The notes under the pieces: generated by a model | Seen by the model: the letters and a program-made list of their open reading frames with translations, nothing else | Database searches by the model: none | What the model was told of the DNA's origin: nothing | DNA from: Allodiplogaster sudhausi | Taxonomy: Eukaryota > Nematoda > Chromadorea > Rhabditida > Diplogasteridae | Assembly (NCBI GenBank): GCA_945643635.1 | Contig: CALZFC010000267.1 | Coordinates: 806,001 to 870,000 of the forward strand | DNA: 64,000 nt | Direction of reading: 5' to 3' | Made by a program: the position numbers and the translations under genes | Shown: piece by piece, positions 34,595 through 46,703 of the stretch | Position numbering within the stretch: the stretch's first letter is position 1 | Layout: each line of letters starts with the position of its first letter

Positions 34595-35269
34595 GTAATA
34601 ATGATTTCTTTTTAAAGTAATTTGGTCGGAAAGATGGACCACGAAATGTTGGTCGATTTTTGTTCACTCGTTAAGATTAATAAAGGGTCGGCAATATTTG
34701 GAAAAAAATAAAGAAACCTGTTGCCACTCATTAGAACCATATCCGATGCAAATGTTGTGCTGCAGTTTTGGATATAAATATTTTTGCTGCTGTTTGTGAT
34801 ATTCAATTTTGCTAAAGAATATTATACATTAAAATGTACCGATGTGGGGAGATGGCGGGCTCACTTAAAATTATTTTAGTTTCTACTTGGTTTTATGGGC
34901 ATTGGGTGTTCATTTCCCCAGGTTTGCGAATCAACAATCGGTGCGTCGTCATCTGCTGGAAAGATTAACTAGACGTTTAGCCAGTGAAATAGAATGAAAC
35001 TATGGTCTCTATCAGATTCCAGAGTTTCTGGTTGAAATTCGTTGGTTGAAGTATTTCTCCTTCCGAGATAACTAAGTGCTTTGTCATTTACATAAGTAAT
35101 GGGCAGAAACCTCTATCTCTCTGTTTTCTCTCTCGTCTTCTGTCTCCTTCTATTTTCTCCCTCGCCCTTTCTTTAACGAAAATCCCTATTTCAGCAGCGA
35201 ATTTAAAGTAGCTCTGCATAGGATGCTCTTTGGATATTCAAATTTACTAAAGAATATATGTAAATCGGC

Positions 35270-38200
35270 ATGCGACAGGGAGCGGCAGCGGAGTCGGCCG
35301 CAGCTGCAGCCGCAGCGACTTCCTCTTCCAAGACTACCGGACCGCTATCGATGGGAGGACCCCCCGGAGGACCGCCGGGGGTCATGCATGCACCACACAT
35401 TGGCCATCCAATGCAGCAGGTATGGAATCTTTTAACAGAGGACCCAATTTCAATTTTTTAGAATAATGAGTGATGAAATAAGAATGACTGGTCAGCCAGT
35501 GCCGGAATAAATGGGCCATCGTATCGCCCTCTGAGATGGGCGGAGTAGTATCTGATTTGAAAAAAAAGGAGTGGAGGTGTGCTAGACGAAATGGCTACTT
35601 CTATTTCGATTAAAAAAGTTGATTACAAGGCTGGAAAATTGTGATTGGGTGCGAAGTATTTTTTGAGAATAATATCTATAATCATCCAAACATTGGATTC
35701 CAAAGCCAAGTTTAACGACGTGAAATAAAAGTATAAAGTGATAGGTTCCGCCCACCCGTCCATTCTAGGGAAGTGATAATATGAGCTTCTCCATTCAGAT
35801 GCAGTCTATGGCTGGGGCCAACGGAGAAGGCTGCATAACATTCACGTATCCTCAGGAGCAGCAAACGGACTTCTTCAGGCAACAGCAACAACAGCAAATG
35901 CAGGCACCACCTCCACCACACACTCCGTACCTGACTAATGCTCGTGCAGGTCTGTGCGGACGGGTGGGCGGAGCCTAACTCGGGAATTTGTTTTTTTTTA
36001 CCTCAACAGTATCAAAGAATATTGTATTCTTTTGTTTAATGTTTTTATTTTTTTTCGAGCAGAGTTGAAAATGATTTCTTGAGAGACCTATATTTCGAAT
36101 CTCTTTTCTACGAAAGAATGCGAGTATTTTTTATACAAAAAATTGCACGTTTCCTTTTTAAGTATCTGGGTCTTAAAATATCGCTCACTTTTTTGTAAGT
36201 GTGGCATTGCTTGACTTTAAAAAAAGTTTTTTCTCCTTACTTTACTTATTAATTATTGTTTAGTTTTCATTTTAAACCCAATATTGCTTGACCTTTCCAG
36301 CCAGCGTCCAATCTCCGGCACCATCTGATGACGGTAGTGTTGCCACGACGGGCAGAGGTAACGGAGGTCTCATGGGAGGAGGGAGGTACCCGCACCACCC
36401 TTCTGCGGGGGCCCACCACCCACCCCAGTGCGCGACCGCACCTCCCGGAGGGCCCATCGGCATGTGGCAAGGCAAGGAGCGGCAGCGGAGTCGGCAGCAG
36501 CAGCAGCTGCAGCGACGTCTTCTTCCACGACCACCGGACCGCCATCGATGGGAGGACCCCCCGGAGGACCGCCCGGGGTCATGCATGCACCACCGCCTCC
36601 GATGGGGCATCCAATGCAGCAGGTATGGAAGCAGAGGACTCAATTTCAGCTTGTTAGAATAATGAATGATGAACTAAGAATGAATGGTCAGCGATTGGCG
36701 GAATGAATGGACCATCGTATCGCCCTCTGAGCCTGGTTGGGTGGGGAGAGTGGTATATGAAAAAGGGAGGGTGGATGGGGGTGTGCTAGACGAAATGGCT
36801 ACTGCAATTTGGATTACAAAAAAAACTAGATTACAAGGCTGGAAAATTGTGATTGGGTGCGAAGTATTCTTAGACAATAATATCTTATGGTTAGATCATC
36901 CAAACTTTGGATTCCAGTGTCTACGCGACGTGATATGAAATTATAAAGTGATAGGCTCCGCCCACCCGTCCATTCTAGGGAAGTTATAATATGAGCTTCT
37001 CCATTCAGATGCAGTCAATGATGATGATGCCGCCGCCTCCACCAGCGCCCGGATTCGGGCCAGGCTCGCGTCTGAGCATGCCTCCGCCCCCGCCTCCCCT
37101 TCACATGGCTCAGAGCCAAATGACGACCGGACCGCCACCCCCTGGGGCTCCCCCCACTGGGGCCTTCCAGACAGTCGTTATGTCGCAGACGCTTCCCGGG
37201 CCGTTTGGAGCGCACTTTGCGCCAGGAGGTTGGTTGTTTTTTCTACTGATTGGAAGTATTTTAAATGTGAACGAAATAACATTGTTTCAACTTATGGGAA
37301 AGCCTATGGTTGTTGAGCGATACGAGAGCACACTTTTCATTGGAAAAAATTGGAATTGTAGGTTTTTTTTTAAAGTTATGTATCTTTCAAACGAGCCAAA
37401 CCAAGCTTTAATTAAATCGAAAAATAAATAAATTAGATAAAATATGAAAAATCCGCGGAAACGAAAAAAACAGTTAGTGACTAAATTAAAGATGACTATA
37501 AAAACCCCTCGAAAAGTTTCAGGTGCTGGCATGCCATACAGCGCAGCGACCGGAATGCCTCTGATCAAGCAGCCAACGGCATTCGGAGGGAGCATGCCAC
37601 TCCCCGGGGGCAGTGCACCACTCTGCCCCGGGGGTCCGATTAGAGGTAGCGGAGATGGAGGATACTTTGTACCGAGCGAACCGTACAGACACCCCGGCAG
37701 CTTCCGCAGCAGACCCTTCAACACGGTAGGCTTAGGAAGTTTATGATAAAAAATTAATTTTATTTTTCAAATATGTTAACTATTGTGTAGGTAAAACAAG
37801 CACATTGTGATTATCGTTAATATTCTGCGCTAGCGCTATTAATTCCATCTAGTGAAAGTTTTTTTCAGATAGATATATTGGAATTAAAAAAAAATTGGCA
37901 TTCAGCTTTAAAAAGCTAGTTAGAACATGGTTCTCAAAGCTATATGCTCGCAGATGGCAATGCAACATTCCGGCATGTCGATGTCTGAAGGAGGACAACC
38001 ATCTGGAGGAGGAGGAGGCGGGGGAGCTGGTGCGGAGTATCATCTTCAGCATCATCAACAACAAGCATTCTACGCAGGACAGCAGCAGTCTCCTTATGGT
38101 ACGGATAAAGGACATGAGGGAGGATATGATGGGCAGTTAACGAGGAAAAAAATTAATTTAATTTTCTCACCAAATTGGGAGTTAATTTCAAATGAAAGAC

Positions 38201-39204
38201 TCCAAATCAGAATTTATTTGAAATGTTTACTTTTCTTGCCGAATAAATAAAATAATAATTTAAAGGCTTAATTCTCCCTTTGAATCAGAAGTTATTTCAA
38301 ATGTTAAAATTTCCCGCTGAATCTAAAATACCATTTGAAATTCTAATTTTCCCGCCGAATCATCAGGCGCTCCTCCTGGCCATCATCCAACAATTGCACG
38401 CATGCCATCCTCGCACTCGGAGTGGAACGGGAGCAGTGTGCAGCAGCCACCGAGCGGATCTGCAGTCGAGGGAGCACCAGTCATGCCAATGAAGGTGGGG
38501 AACATGGAACTCTCTCTCTCTCTCATTCTCTGCCTCTCTCGCTATCTTCTCTCTCGCCCTCTTTTCTCTGCCTCTCTCTTTCTGTGTCTCTTATCTTTCT
38601 CGATGTTCTCTTTCCTCTCTCCCTCTCACTCTTTCTCTCTGTCTCTTATTTTCTCTATGTTCTCACTCTCACTCTCTTTTAGTCTCTCTGGTCTCTCTCT
38701 CACTCTCTTTCTCTGTCTCTCTCTCTCTCGTCCTCTTTTCTCTGTCTCTTGTCTTTCTTGATGTTCTCTTTGCTCTCGCTCTCACTGTTTCTCTCTGTCT
38801 CTTATTTTCTCTATGTTCTCTCTCTCCCTCTCTCTTAGTCTCTCTGGTCTCTCTCTCACTCTCGCATGCTCTCTCTCTCTCTCTCTCTCCTCTGTCTCTT
38901 ATGTTCTCCATGTTTTCTCTCTTCTCTTTTTGCATGTTGAGTATCACGCGTTATCTCTGTTTCTCTTCGCATGCAGATACTCTCTCATTTTAGACTGTTA
39001 ATGAAACTTGCACAAATTGGAATAACTGTTCTTAAACTTAAAAGTGACGCGTATATTCTTTCTTCCCCTAACCATGAGAATTCCTTCCGCATGATTCAGT
39101 GTCTCGGCTTCTATTTCATTCTTTGTTTTTTTTCTCCTTCTCTCTTCTTCTTGCTTTCATCTTTTTCTAAATCTATCGCAAGATATACTTCTTTTTCTAT
39201 CCCT

Positions 39205-39241
<37 letters not shown>

Positions 39242-39982
39242 CACCGATCACATGCTCTCTCACTCTTTCCGTCTCTCTTTCTCTCTTCCCCCCTCTGGAA
39301 TAGGGCCCAAAAACCCGGGTGGGTCTGTTGAAACGACAGTACCTTTTCCCCTGTACTGTAGAATGATTCCCTGGAGAAGGTCTCCTTTAAAGTGTACTCT
39401 CTGCTTTACTTTCAGCAGATGAAAAGTGCAGCGAGCCACTCGATGCCTGAAGGAGGACAACCATCTGGAGGAGGCGGAGGCGGGGGAGCTGGTGCGGAGT
39501 ATCATCTTCAGCATCATCGACAACAAGCATTCTACGCAGGACAGCAGCAGTCTCCTTATGGTAAGGATAAAGGACATGAGGGAGGATATGATGGGCAGTT
39601 AACGAGGAAAAAAATTAATTTAATTTTCTCACCAAATCGGGAGTTAATTTCAAATGAAAGACTCCAAATCAGAATTTATTTGAAATGTTTACTTTTCTTG
39701 CCGAATAAATAAAATAATAATTTAAAGTCTTAATTCTCCCTTTGAATCAGAAGTTATTTCAAAAGATAAAATCTCCCGCTGAATCTAAAATACCATTTGA
39801 AATTCTAATTTTCCCGCCGAATCATCAGGCGCTCCTCCTGGCCATCATCCAACAATTGCACGCATGCCATCCTCGCACTCGGAGTGGAACGGGAGCAGTG
39901 TGCAGCAGCCACCGAGCGGATCTGCAGTCGAGGGAGCACCAGTCATGGCAATGCAGGTGAGGAACATGGAACTCTCTCTTTC

Positions 39983-40014
<32 letters not shown>

Positions 40015-40291
40015 CTTCTCTGTCGCCCTGTTTTCTCTGTCTCTGTCTCTCTCTTTCTCTGTCCCATATATTTCTCGAGGTTCTCTTTCCTCTCTCTCTA
40101 TTTCTCCATCTCTTCCCTCTCTCCTGTTTCTTCTCTCTATCTCTCTTTCTCTCTCTCTTTTCTCTGTCTCTCTGCCTCCTAGCTTTCTCGATGTTATCTC
40201 TCTCTATCTTTCTCTCTGCCTCTCATTTTCTCTATGTTCTCTCTCTCCCTCTCTCTTAGTCTCTCTGGTCTCCCTCTCACTCTCGCTTTCT

Positions 40292-40330
<39 letters not shown>

Positions 40331-40335
40331 ATCTT

Positions 40336-40367
<32 letters not shown>

Positions 40368-43300
40368 CCTCTCTCTCTCCTATCTTTCTCTTTTTTCCCT
40401 ATGTTTTCTCTCTTCTTTTTTTGCATGTTGACTATCACGTGATATCTCTGTTTTTCTTCGCATCCAGATAGTCTCTCATCTTAGATTGTTAATAAAACAT
40501 GCGCAAATTGCAATGACTGTTCTTCAACTAAAAAGTGATACGCGTATTCTTTTTCCCCTAACAATAACAATTCCTTCCGCATGATTCAATGCCACGGCTT
40601 CTTTTCCATTCTTTGTTTTTTTTCTCCGTCTTCTCTCTTCTTTTTGCTTTCATCTTTCTCTAAATCTATCGCAAGATATACTTCTCTTTCTATCCCTGTT
40701 TTTGTCTGCCTGTCTCTCTCTCTCTCTCTCGCTCACCACTCACATGCTCTCTCACTTTCTCACTCTTTCTGTCTCTCTTTCTCTCTTCCCCCTCTCTCTC
40801 TCTCTCTCTCTCGCTCACCACTCACATGCTCTCTCACTCTTTCTGTCTCTCTTTCTCTCTCCCTCTCTCTGTATCTCTCTCCCTCTCTCCCATGTCTCCC
40901 TTGCACCCCCTAAATGCAACCTCACCTACCATTCACAGGGGCTGCAGCATGCCCAGACCGGCTACTTCTACCCGCCGGGTCTTCAGCGGGCGCTTCCTGG
41001 CATGAGCGGGTTGCAGCAGCAGGTAGAATCAGATCTTGAATTGAAACCGTATAGGCTCCGCCCACCCGTCCACTTTACGCATGTTTATTCACGTGTTCAC
41101 GGCACAAAACTTTAGCAATTATTGGAAATGCATCCTTTTCAAAAGCCATAGGTATGAAGGCTTGTATAAAATACAATATTTATTTATTTATTTATCGTTC
41201 AAGAAATTAATATTTCGACATGACGGCACAAAATATAAGAGTAATGTTCGCTTAAATTCGATTAATGAGAGTAAATATGGAAGGGAATGATATTTCTCTT
41301 TAATTTTTACAGTACCTATCTTCCCAGATGCAACTACAGCAACAGAAAATGGGAAATGGCGGTAATGGCGGAGTCGGCCTACCGGGGGGCGGAGCTGGAG
41401 GAGGAGCTCCGGCAGCCATGGGATACAACCCGAATGGAGGACAACTGCAGCAGCCGCAGCATCAACCTCAGCAACCGCCTCCAACGATGGTGCAGACTCC
41501 GCAGGGAATGACTATTCAGCCGGTTAGAAATCAATCTGACCAAATCTGGTGACCAATATGGTGAGACTAGAAATATTCGTCTTTATCGTAAAAAAAAATG
41601 TAAATAAAAATTAAAAATGGGAAAATCGAATGGAAAATAAATAATAATACCGTTTCAATAAAGCTTGTTGATTGGAAATGAATACAAAAGTGAATGAATA
41701 TCTTGAATAAATAGAAAAAATTTAAACAAATTAAAAGTACCCTCAATAAAAACAAATTTTATTTCATAGTAAATTGTTTATTATAATAGATAATAATTGA
41801 GAATAATAATTAGTTTTTTTTTCATTTGCAGCACGCTTCCTATGGCCTCCCCGCTGGCACAGTCATGATGATGTCTGGGCAACATCCGAATGGCCAGACG
41901 GTTCTGATTCCTCAGCAAGCTTCTTTGTTAGTCGTATTTTATCTATTAGTTAGTTTTAAATACTGGAAAAATCTAAATGTAATGCTAAATTAATGAAATA
42001 ATTTTAATTTTTACATTATTTAGAATGCCTTGGAATCAAAAGATATCTTAATTTTTGTATTAGGTAATTAAAGTGAAGTAAATAAAATTAAAATAATATA
42101 ATGTGTTAAGACGGACCAAAATATATTTATTTAATATATAAAATTTTAGCTAACATAATTTCTAAGGAGCGGCGCGCGCGCGGTCATGGCTGGCGATAAC
42201 GGAGAACAGCAAGAACAGCAAATGCAGCCACGTCCACCACAGATTCCGTACCTGTCAAATGCTCGTGCAGGTATGTGGACGGGTGGGCGGAGCTTAATAG
42301 GGGAACATATTTTTATACTTCTATTGTTGCAAAGAGTATTCTGCTCTTTTATTTAATTGCCAAAGTGTACTCCTATTTTCAATCAGAGGTGACAATGAAC
42401 TCTTGAGAGACCTGTGTTTCCTATCTCTTTTCTGCGAAAGAATGCTAGCATTTTTAATAAAAAATAATTTTTGGTATTCTTTTTAAATATCTAGTCATAA
42501 AATATCATTAACTGTTGTTTTCTTTGTACGTGAAATATTTCTCGCCTTTGAAAAAGTTTTTTCTCCTTACTTTACTTATTAATTATTGTTTAGTTTTCAT
42601 TTTAAACCCAATATTGCTTGACCTTTCCAGCCAGCGTCCAATCTCCGGCACCATCTGATGACGGTAGTGTTGCCACGACGGGCAGAGGTAACGGAGGTCT
42701 CATGGGAGGAGGGAGGTACCCGCACCACCCTTCTGCGGGGGCCCACCACCCACCCCAGTGCGCGACCGCACCTCCCGGAGGGCCCATCGGCATGTGGCAA
42801 GGAGCGGCAGCGGAGTCGGCAGCAGCAGCAGCTGCAGCGACGTCTTCTTCCACGACCACCGGACCGCCATCGATGGGAGGACCCCCCGGAGGACCGCCCG
42901 GGGTCATGCATAAGGTAAGGAATCAGTGATGAGCGAGTATAGAAATTAATATGTAATAGGTCATGGCATGGCCCTCAAAACCAGGATGGAGGAATGGGGG
43001 TTTGTTTCTTTTGAAAGGGAGTGACTGGACGAAATGGTTATTTCAATGAGATTATTAAAAAATTGACTTCTAGAATGGAAAATTGTGATTGGGTGCGAAG
43101 TATTTTTAGAGAATAATATCTTTAATCATCCAAACTTTCGATTCCAAAGCCTAGGCTAACGACGTGAAATGAAAGTACAAAGTGTTAGGCTCCGCCCACC
43201 CGTCCATTCTAGGGAAGTGATAGTATGAGCTTCTCCATTCAGCTGCAGCAAATGGTGGATATGCTTCCCCCTCCTCCACCTCGCATGGCTGGCCAGGGTG

Positions 43301-43764
43301 ACGGCGCTCACGAGGCCTCCTTTTGCAAGGGTAGGTTTTTTTCCTAATTATGATCTGCGCTGGAAATTAGAATTTTTTTCTACGGTGATAAATGCCTTCC
43401 TTATATATGACTATCAATATTCGTTCTCGAAAACGTTTTCTTTATTACAATCAATGAGTTTTTTGAATGAGTTTTTTTATTAATAAATGTTTTAAGTGAT
43501 CTAGTAACGAAAAATAAAATAGAATAAATCTGATGTGTAAATTTCTTTTTCTGTCAATCCAAGTTGAGAAGACACATAATTAAATAGAAAAAAAAACAAC
43601 ATTTTGCAGTTGGCGCGAAGGGAGCTGCTCAAGATAAGAGCCATCATCAGCCGCAGCAGGCGCAGCAAGAGGAGAGCTCCAGCAACCAGCCTCCTCCTCA
43701 TCAGAACCACTACCACCATCCGAGAGGCGGTGGAGAACCCCCTGGACTCGCCCCTGCTCCTTGA
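35270..43764 (+). CDS. Pro/Gly/Gln/Met-rich low-complexity protein (nuclear cofactor-like), with internal exon duplications
   Basis: Exons: 35279-35419 (or from ATG 35270), 35799-35949, 36301-36622, 37009-37228, 37523-37725, 37954-38098, 38367-38494, 39416-39560, 39829-39956, 40939-41022, 41313-41522, 41832-41926, 42167-42270, 42631-42914, 43243-43330, 43610-43764. All junctions are in phase apart from a 5-bp insertion in the third exon. The product, about 870 residues, consists of PPGGPPG, poly-Ala, HHQQQ, MPPPPPP and SGGGGGGGAGAE segments without any folded domain that I recognise. Such composition is typical of disordered transcriptional cofactors and RNA-granule proteins, but function is unknown. 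It may be the C-terminal part of the ARM-like gene upstream, since the phases match (phase 0). Purifying selection on frame is implied by conserved phase through twelve introns. Confidence 0.6.
35742..35761 (+). repeat. Intronic 20-mer TAGGYTCCGCCCACCCGTCC upstream of exon 2 of the low-complexity gene
   Basis: The same sequence recurs in introns at 36952-36971, 41052-41071 and 43186-43205, and inverted at 35958-35977 and 42277-42296. In three copies it lies about 37 nt before the acceptor of an exon starting ATGCAG/CTGCAG. Confidence 0.85.
35958..35977 (-). repeat. Inverted copy of the intronic 20-mer, 8 nt after exon 35799-35949
   Basis: GGACGGGTGGGCGGAGCCTA is complementary to the copy at 35742-35761 except at one G-U position. 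The two flank exon 35799-35949, so the pre-mRNA could form a 20-bp stem with the exon in the loop. The same inverted copy follows exon 42167-42270. Confidence 0.8.
36301..36622 (+). pseudogene. Duplicated exon copy with a 5-bp frameshift
   Basis: Positions 36241-36590 are virtually identical to 42571-42900, but GGCAA is duplicated at 36471-36475. Reading through, the frame shifts after IGMWQG, and the next exon (37009) then meets TGA within five codons. Skipping this exon together with 35799-35949 joins two phase-0 boundaries (35419 to 37009) and restores an open frame. The exon is therefore either a decayed duplicate, an assembly error, or alternatively spliced. Confidence 0.7.
37985..39297 (+). 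repeat. First copy of a tandem duplication carrying two exons
   Basis: This block contains exons 37954-38098 (3' part) and 38367-38494 plus the following CT-rich intron. The second copy is at 39447-40797. Exon ends are offset by exactly 1462 bp in both exons (38098 to 39560, 38494 to 39956), so the intervening 268-nt intron has kept its length and almost its whole sequence. Confidence 0.9.
39447..40797 (+). repeat. Second copy of the two-exon tandem duplication
   Basis: This copy carries exons 39416-39560 (3' part) and 39829-39956 and the following CT-rich intron, and is nearly identical to 37985-39297 through the exons and the short intron. The last intron has diverged mainly in its CT runs. 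Both exon pairs stay in frame, so the protein carries the SGGGGGGGAGAEYHLQHH and PPGHHPTIARMPSSHSEW segments twice. Confidence 0.9.
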
Positions 43765-43816
43765 ATGATACTGCCTACCGTAAACTCTATTCATTTCCTT
43801 TTCTCTCTTTCTCTGC

Positions 43817-43848
<32 letters not shown>

Positions 43849-44654
43849 TTTCTCACTCTCAAAGTACTCCGATCTTGCTTCTCTTTCAACCATTTCACAT
43901 CTATAGTCTATAGCTTTTATCGGGGTTTCTTGAGTCTTTTTCCCTCCTTAAACGCGCCATTTTTTGTGTTGTAGAATTGAACTGGTGAAGCTCCGAATTG
44001 CATGCTTGCGAAAAAATATTCACGCTTTCTCCATTCATTTGACGGCCACAACCACCAGCAATTTGCGCTTACCGTAATCAGGAGCTTGGCTACTTCCGTG
44101 CGGGAGCCAAGCCACGTTTAAGTTGCTCACTCCACTGCACAAAGCTCGGTATGCATTTGTTGCGTTGATTGTTGAAGGCCCCTCTGGCGTGTTGTTTTTA
44201 GTTGTTTCCGTGTCAAACTGACCTCCCCCCGTCTTTTTTTCTTGAGCTGAGAGGTGCCATTTTGCAGTTTTGTAATCTGCGATTTGAATCCCGACCAGGG
44301 TTTTTCTCCTTTCCCATCTGGATGAATCTTTTTACTTCCGTACGTATTAAAGCTGCTATTTAAGGTCTTCTTTCTGCATTGCCTTGTATTTTTACCCGTG
44401 ACACTTTAGCAAGCTGGCAGTTGAATAGATTTTAGGTGTCACTTTTGCTTGTCATATTGAGCAGCTCGTACATGCCTTTATTACACTGTACTTTCAGCTT
44501 CATTGTGATTTAAAAAATGAGAGATTAAGAAGAACTCTTATCAAGAGTATCTTAGGCATCATTGCTTAGTGAAATTGCGCGCAATTCCAGAGGACTGCCA
44601 ACAAAATGACAATAAGTATTGAGCATGTGTTATTTATCAACATTTACGCGAATT

Positions 44655-44765
44655 TTTAAAGGTGCCAAAAGCTCATTTTGAATTCGCGCCTTTTTGCCTG
44701 ACACCAGGGTTTTGAGGAAGGTTGTGATTTAGTTAAAGAGACTCTTCTGCCGATTGTTGTGGCAT
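44655..44765 (-). mobile_element. Fragment of the TTTAAAGGAGC element family
   Basis: TTTAAAGGTGCCAAAAGCTC, then GAATTCGCGCCTTTTTGCCTG, match the reverse complement of the full element at 60155-60295. The other end is degraded. Confidence 0.55.
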
Positions 44766-45176
44766 CGCAACAAAGCAAGTTTATGTTCGTCTACGGTGTC
44801 TGACAGTTGATCTGAATGTATATGATTTTATCGCGCGTATTGGCCCATGATTGTTTGTTCAGTAAATGAGACGGTGAATCTTATTTCCTTTTACACTATA
44901 ATTCTGAGTGACAGTTTTGCCTGGTTAGATGCGAGGAGTGTGAGAAAGAGTGAGAGAGATAACGAATGAATGAGAGGGAAGTTAAGAGAGTGAGAGAAAG
45001 AGAGAGAGAGCGCGAAAGAGAAACTAGAAGAGACATGCATTCTTTTGCGCGTTCTTGCCGTGCAATCTAATTTCTCACTTGGCACAAATGGAATAAGGGA
45101 AATGGAGAGAGGGAGAAAAGAAGGGAATTGAAAGGTCGAGAGAAGAAAAGGAATAGAGTGAGTCAACGGACGAGAA

Positions 45177-45207
<31 letters not shown>

Positions 45208-45656
45208 AAGCTGCATACGTAATCTCTCCGGTGAAAGAGGAAGAAGCAAAAGAGTGGGAAGGGGGAAGGTGATGCTGAACAGCGCTGTGCAGAAAACATC
45301 TTTGAATTCCACGACGTAAGGAGTAAGAGAGGAGAGAAGCGGAGAGGCAGAAGTAGAGACAGAGAGAGTGGAAGTCTGAGAGAGCTAAGAAGGGAGAGAG
45401 CGAGTGAGAGAATGAGAGGCAGAGAAAGAGACAGTGACAGAGAGAGAGAGAGAGAGCGCGAGAGAAGAAGAAGAAAAAGACAAGAGACTTGAGACTTGTG
45501 CACGGGAATACAAATGCACAAGAATGAGATGCAAATATGAAGTATGTTCCGTGGAATTTTTGAGAGGCACTCCCGAAGGAAGGAGGGAGAGAGGTGCTTA
45601 GAAGAGAATTAGAGATATGGAGAGAGAGAGATGAAAGAGAGAGAGAGAGACAAAGT

Positions 45657-45696
<40 letters not shown>

Positions 45697-46512
45697 CGGA
45701 GAGAGTGAGAGAGGGACGGAGAGAGTGAGATAGGGAGAGACAGAGAGAGCGAGGGAATAGAGAGAGAGAGAGAGAGAGAGAAAGAGAGTAAAATGGAAGG
45801 AACAGAATATGCTGTTGCTGAAAGGCCGCCATGGCACTACTGCCTTCTCGGCTAGAACGGCTGTGTTTCCGGGTTCCAGACGCGCACAAACACACACAAT
45901 GTCTGCTGCATCTGAGAGACACTTTTTCTCCCTCTCTCTCTCTGCCTCTCTTTCTCTCTTCCTCTCTGTCTCCGTGTCTCGGTGTCTCTTTCACTCTCTC
46001 TTTCACTCTCTCTCTCACTATCCCTCTCTCTCTCTCCTTCTCCCTCTTTCTACTTTCTCCTTGTCTCCTGCTACAACCATAGTCGTTCGACAATCATCTC
46101 CAACGTGGGAAGCCCCAGGGCAGCGCGCGCTCTCTCTCTCTCTCCTTCCTAGCAAATCTTGAACACACACATCAAGTGTATTTCTCTTCGTTTTTCTATT
46201 TCTTTTCCTGCTCTTTCCATACTTATATAAATTGCACTCAAAATCCAAGCGCTTCACGTTCATATAAAGAAACAATAAAATTCCGAGATTTTATCGCGTT
46301 TGCCGCCGAGATTCGTCTGTTCACGTTAGGATTTTATTTTTATTTTTAATTTTGCGCCATTTTACAGCTTTTAAACTCTCCTCCACATTTCCTCCCCTCC
46401 AAGATCTTCTGCTCTTTGGTGTCTCATTGTTGAGTGTGTATGTGTATGAATAGGGTTGCCGTTGCAAATGCAGAGGCAGCTGCAAAAAAATGTCGTCAAT
46501 GCTTGACACCAC

Positions 46513-46546
46513 GGCAGGGATGTCCAAAGCGGGCCGAGCCCGGCCC

Positions 46547-46548
<2 letters not shown>
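46513..46548 (+). mobile_element. Isolated hAT-like terminus
   Basis: CAGGGATGTCCAAAGCGGGC followed by GAGCCCGGCCCGGGC has the start and GC-rich sub-terminal pattern of hAT elements. It runs straight into a (CT)n tract and I found no opposite end, so it is probably a remnant. Confidence 0.4.
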
Positions 46549-46584
<36 letters not shown>

Positions 46585-46670
46585 GCTCTCTCTCCTATCT
46601 CACTTTCTCTCTCTCGCGTCACTTTCTCTCTCTCCTATATCTTTCTCGTTCTTTATCTCTACCTCTCTTC

Positions 46671-46703
<33 letters not shown>

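Noticed and set aside
34922..34997. Alternative reading of the downstream ARM-gene exon (FANQQSVRRHLLERLTRRL)
   Set aside because: It looks protein-like but needs a different phase from the preceding exon. The in-phase reading stops after 16 codons at 34972. I kept it only as a possible alternative end.
37287..37724. 145-residue minus-strand frame antisense to exon 37523-37725
   Set aside because: It is the shadow of the plus-strand exon, extends into an AT-rich intron and has no splice or start context of its own.
35270..43764. Identification of the Pro/Gly/Gln-rich gene as ARID1/Osa, SSBP or a mediator subunit
   Set aside because: Composition is similar but no folded domain of those families is visible, and low complexity alone is not evidence of homology.
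44085..44117. Short hairpin GCTTGGCT...AGCCAAGC
   Set aside because: An 8-bp stem is within chance expectation for a region this long and has no U-tract or other context.
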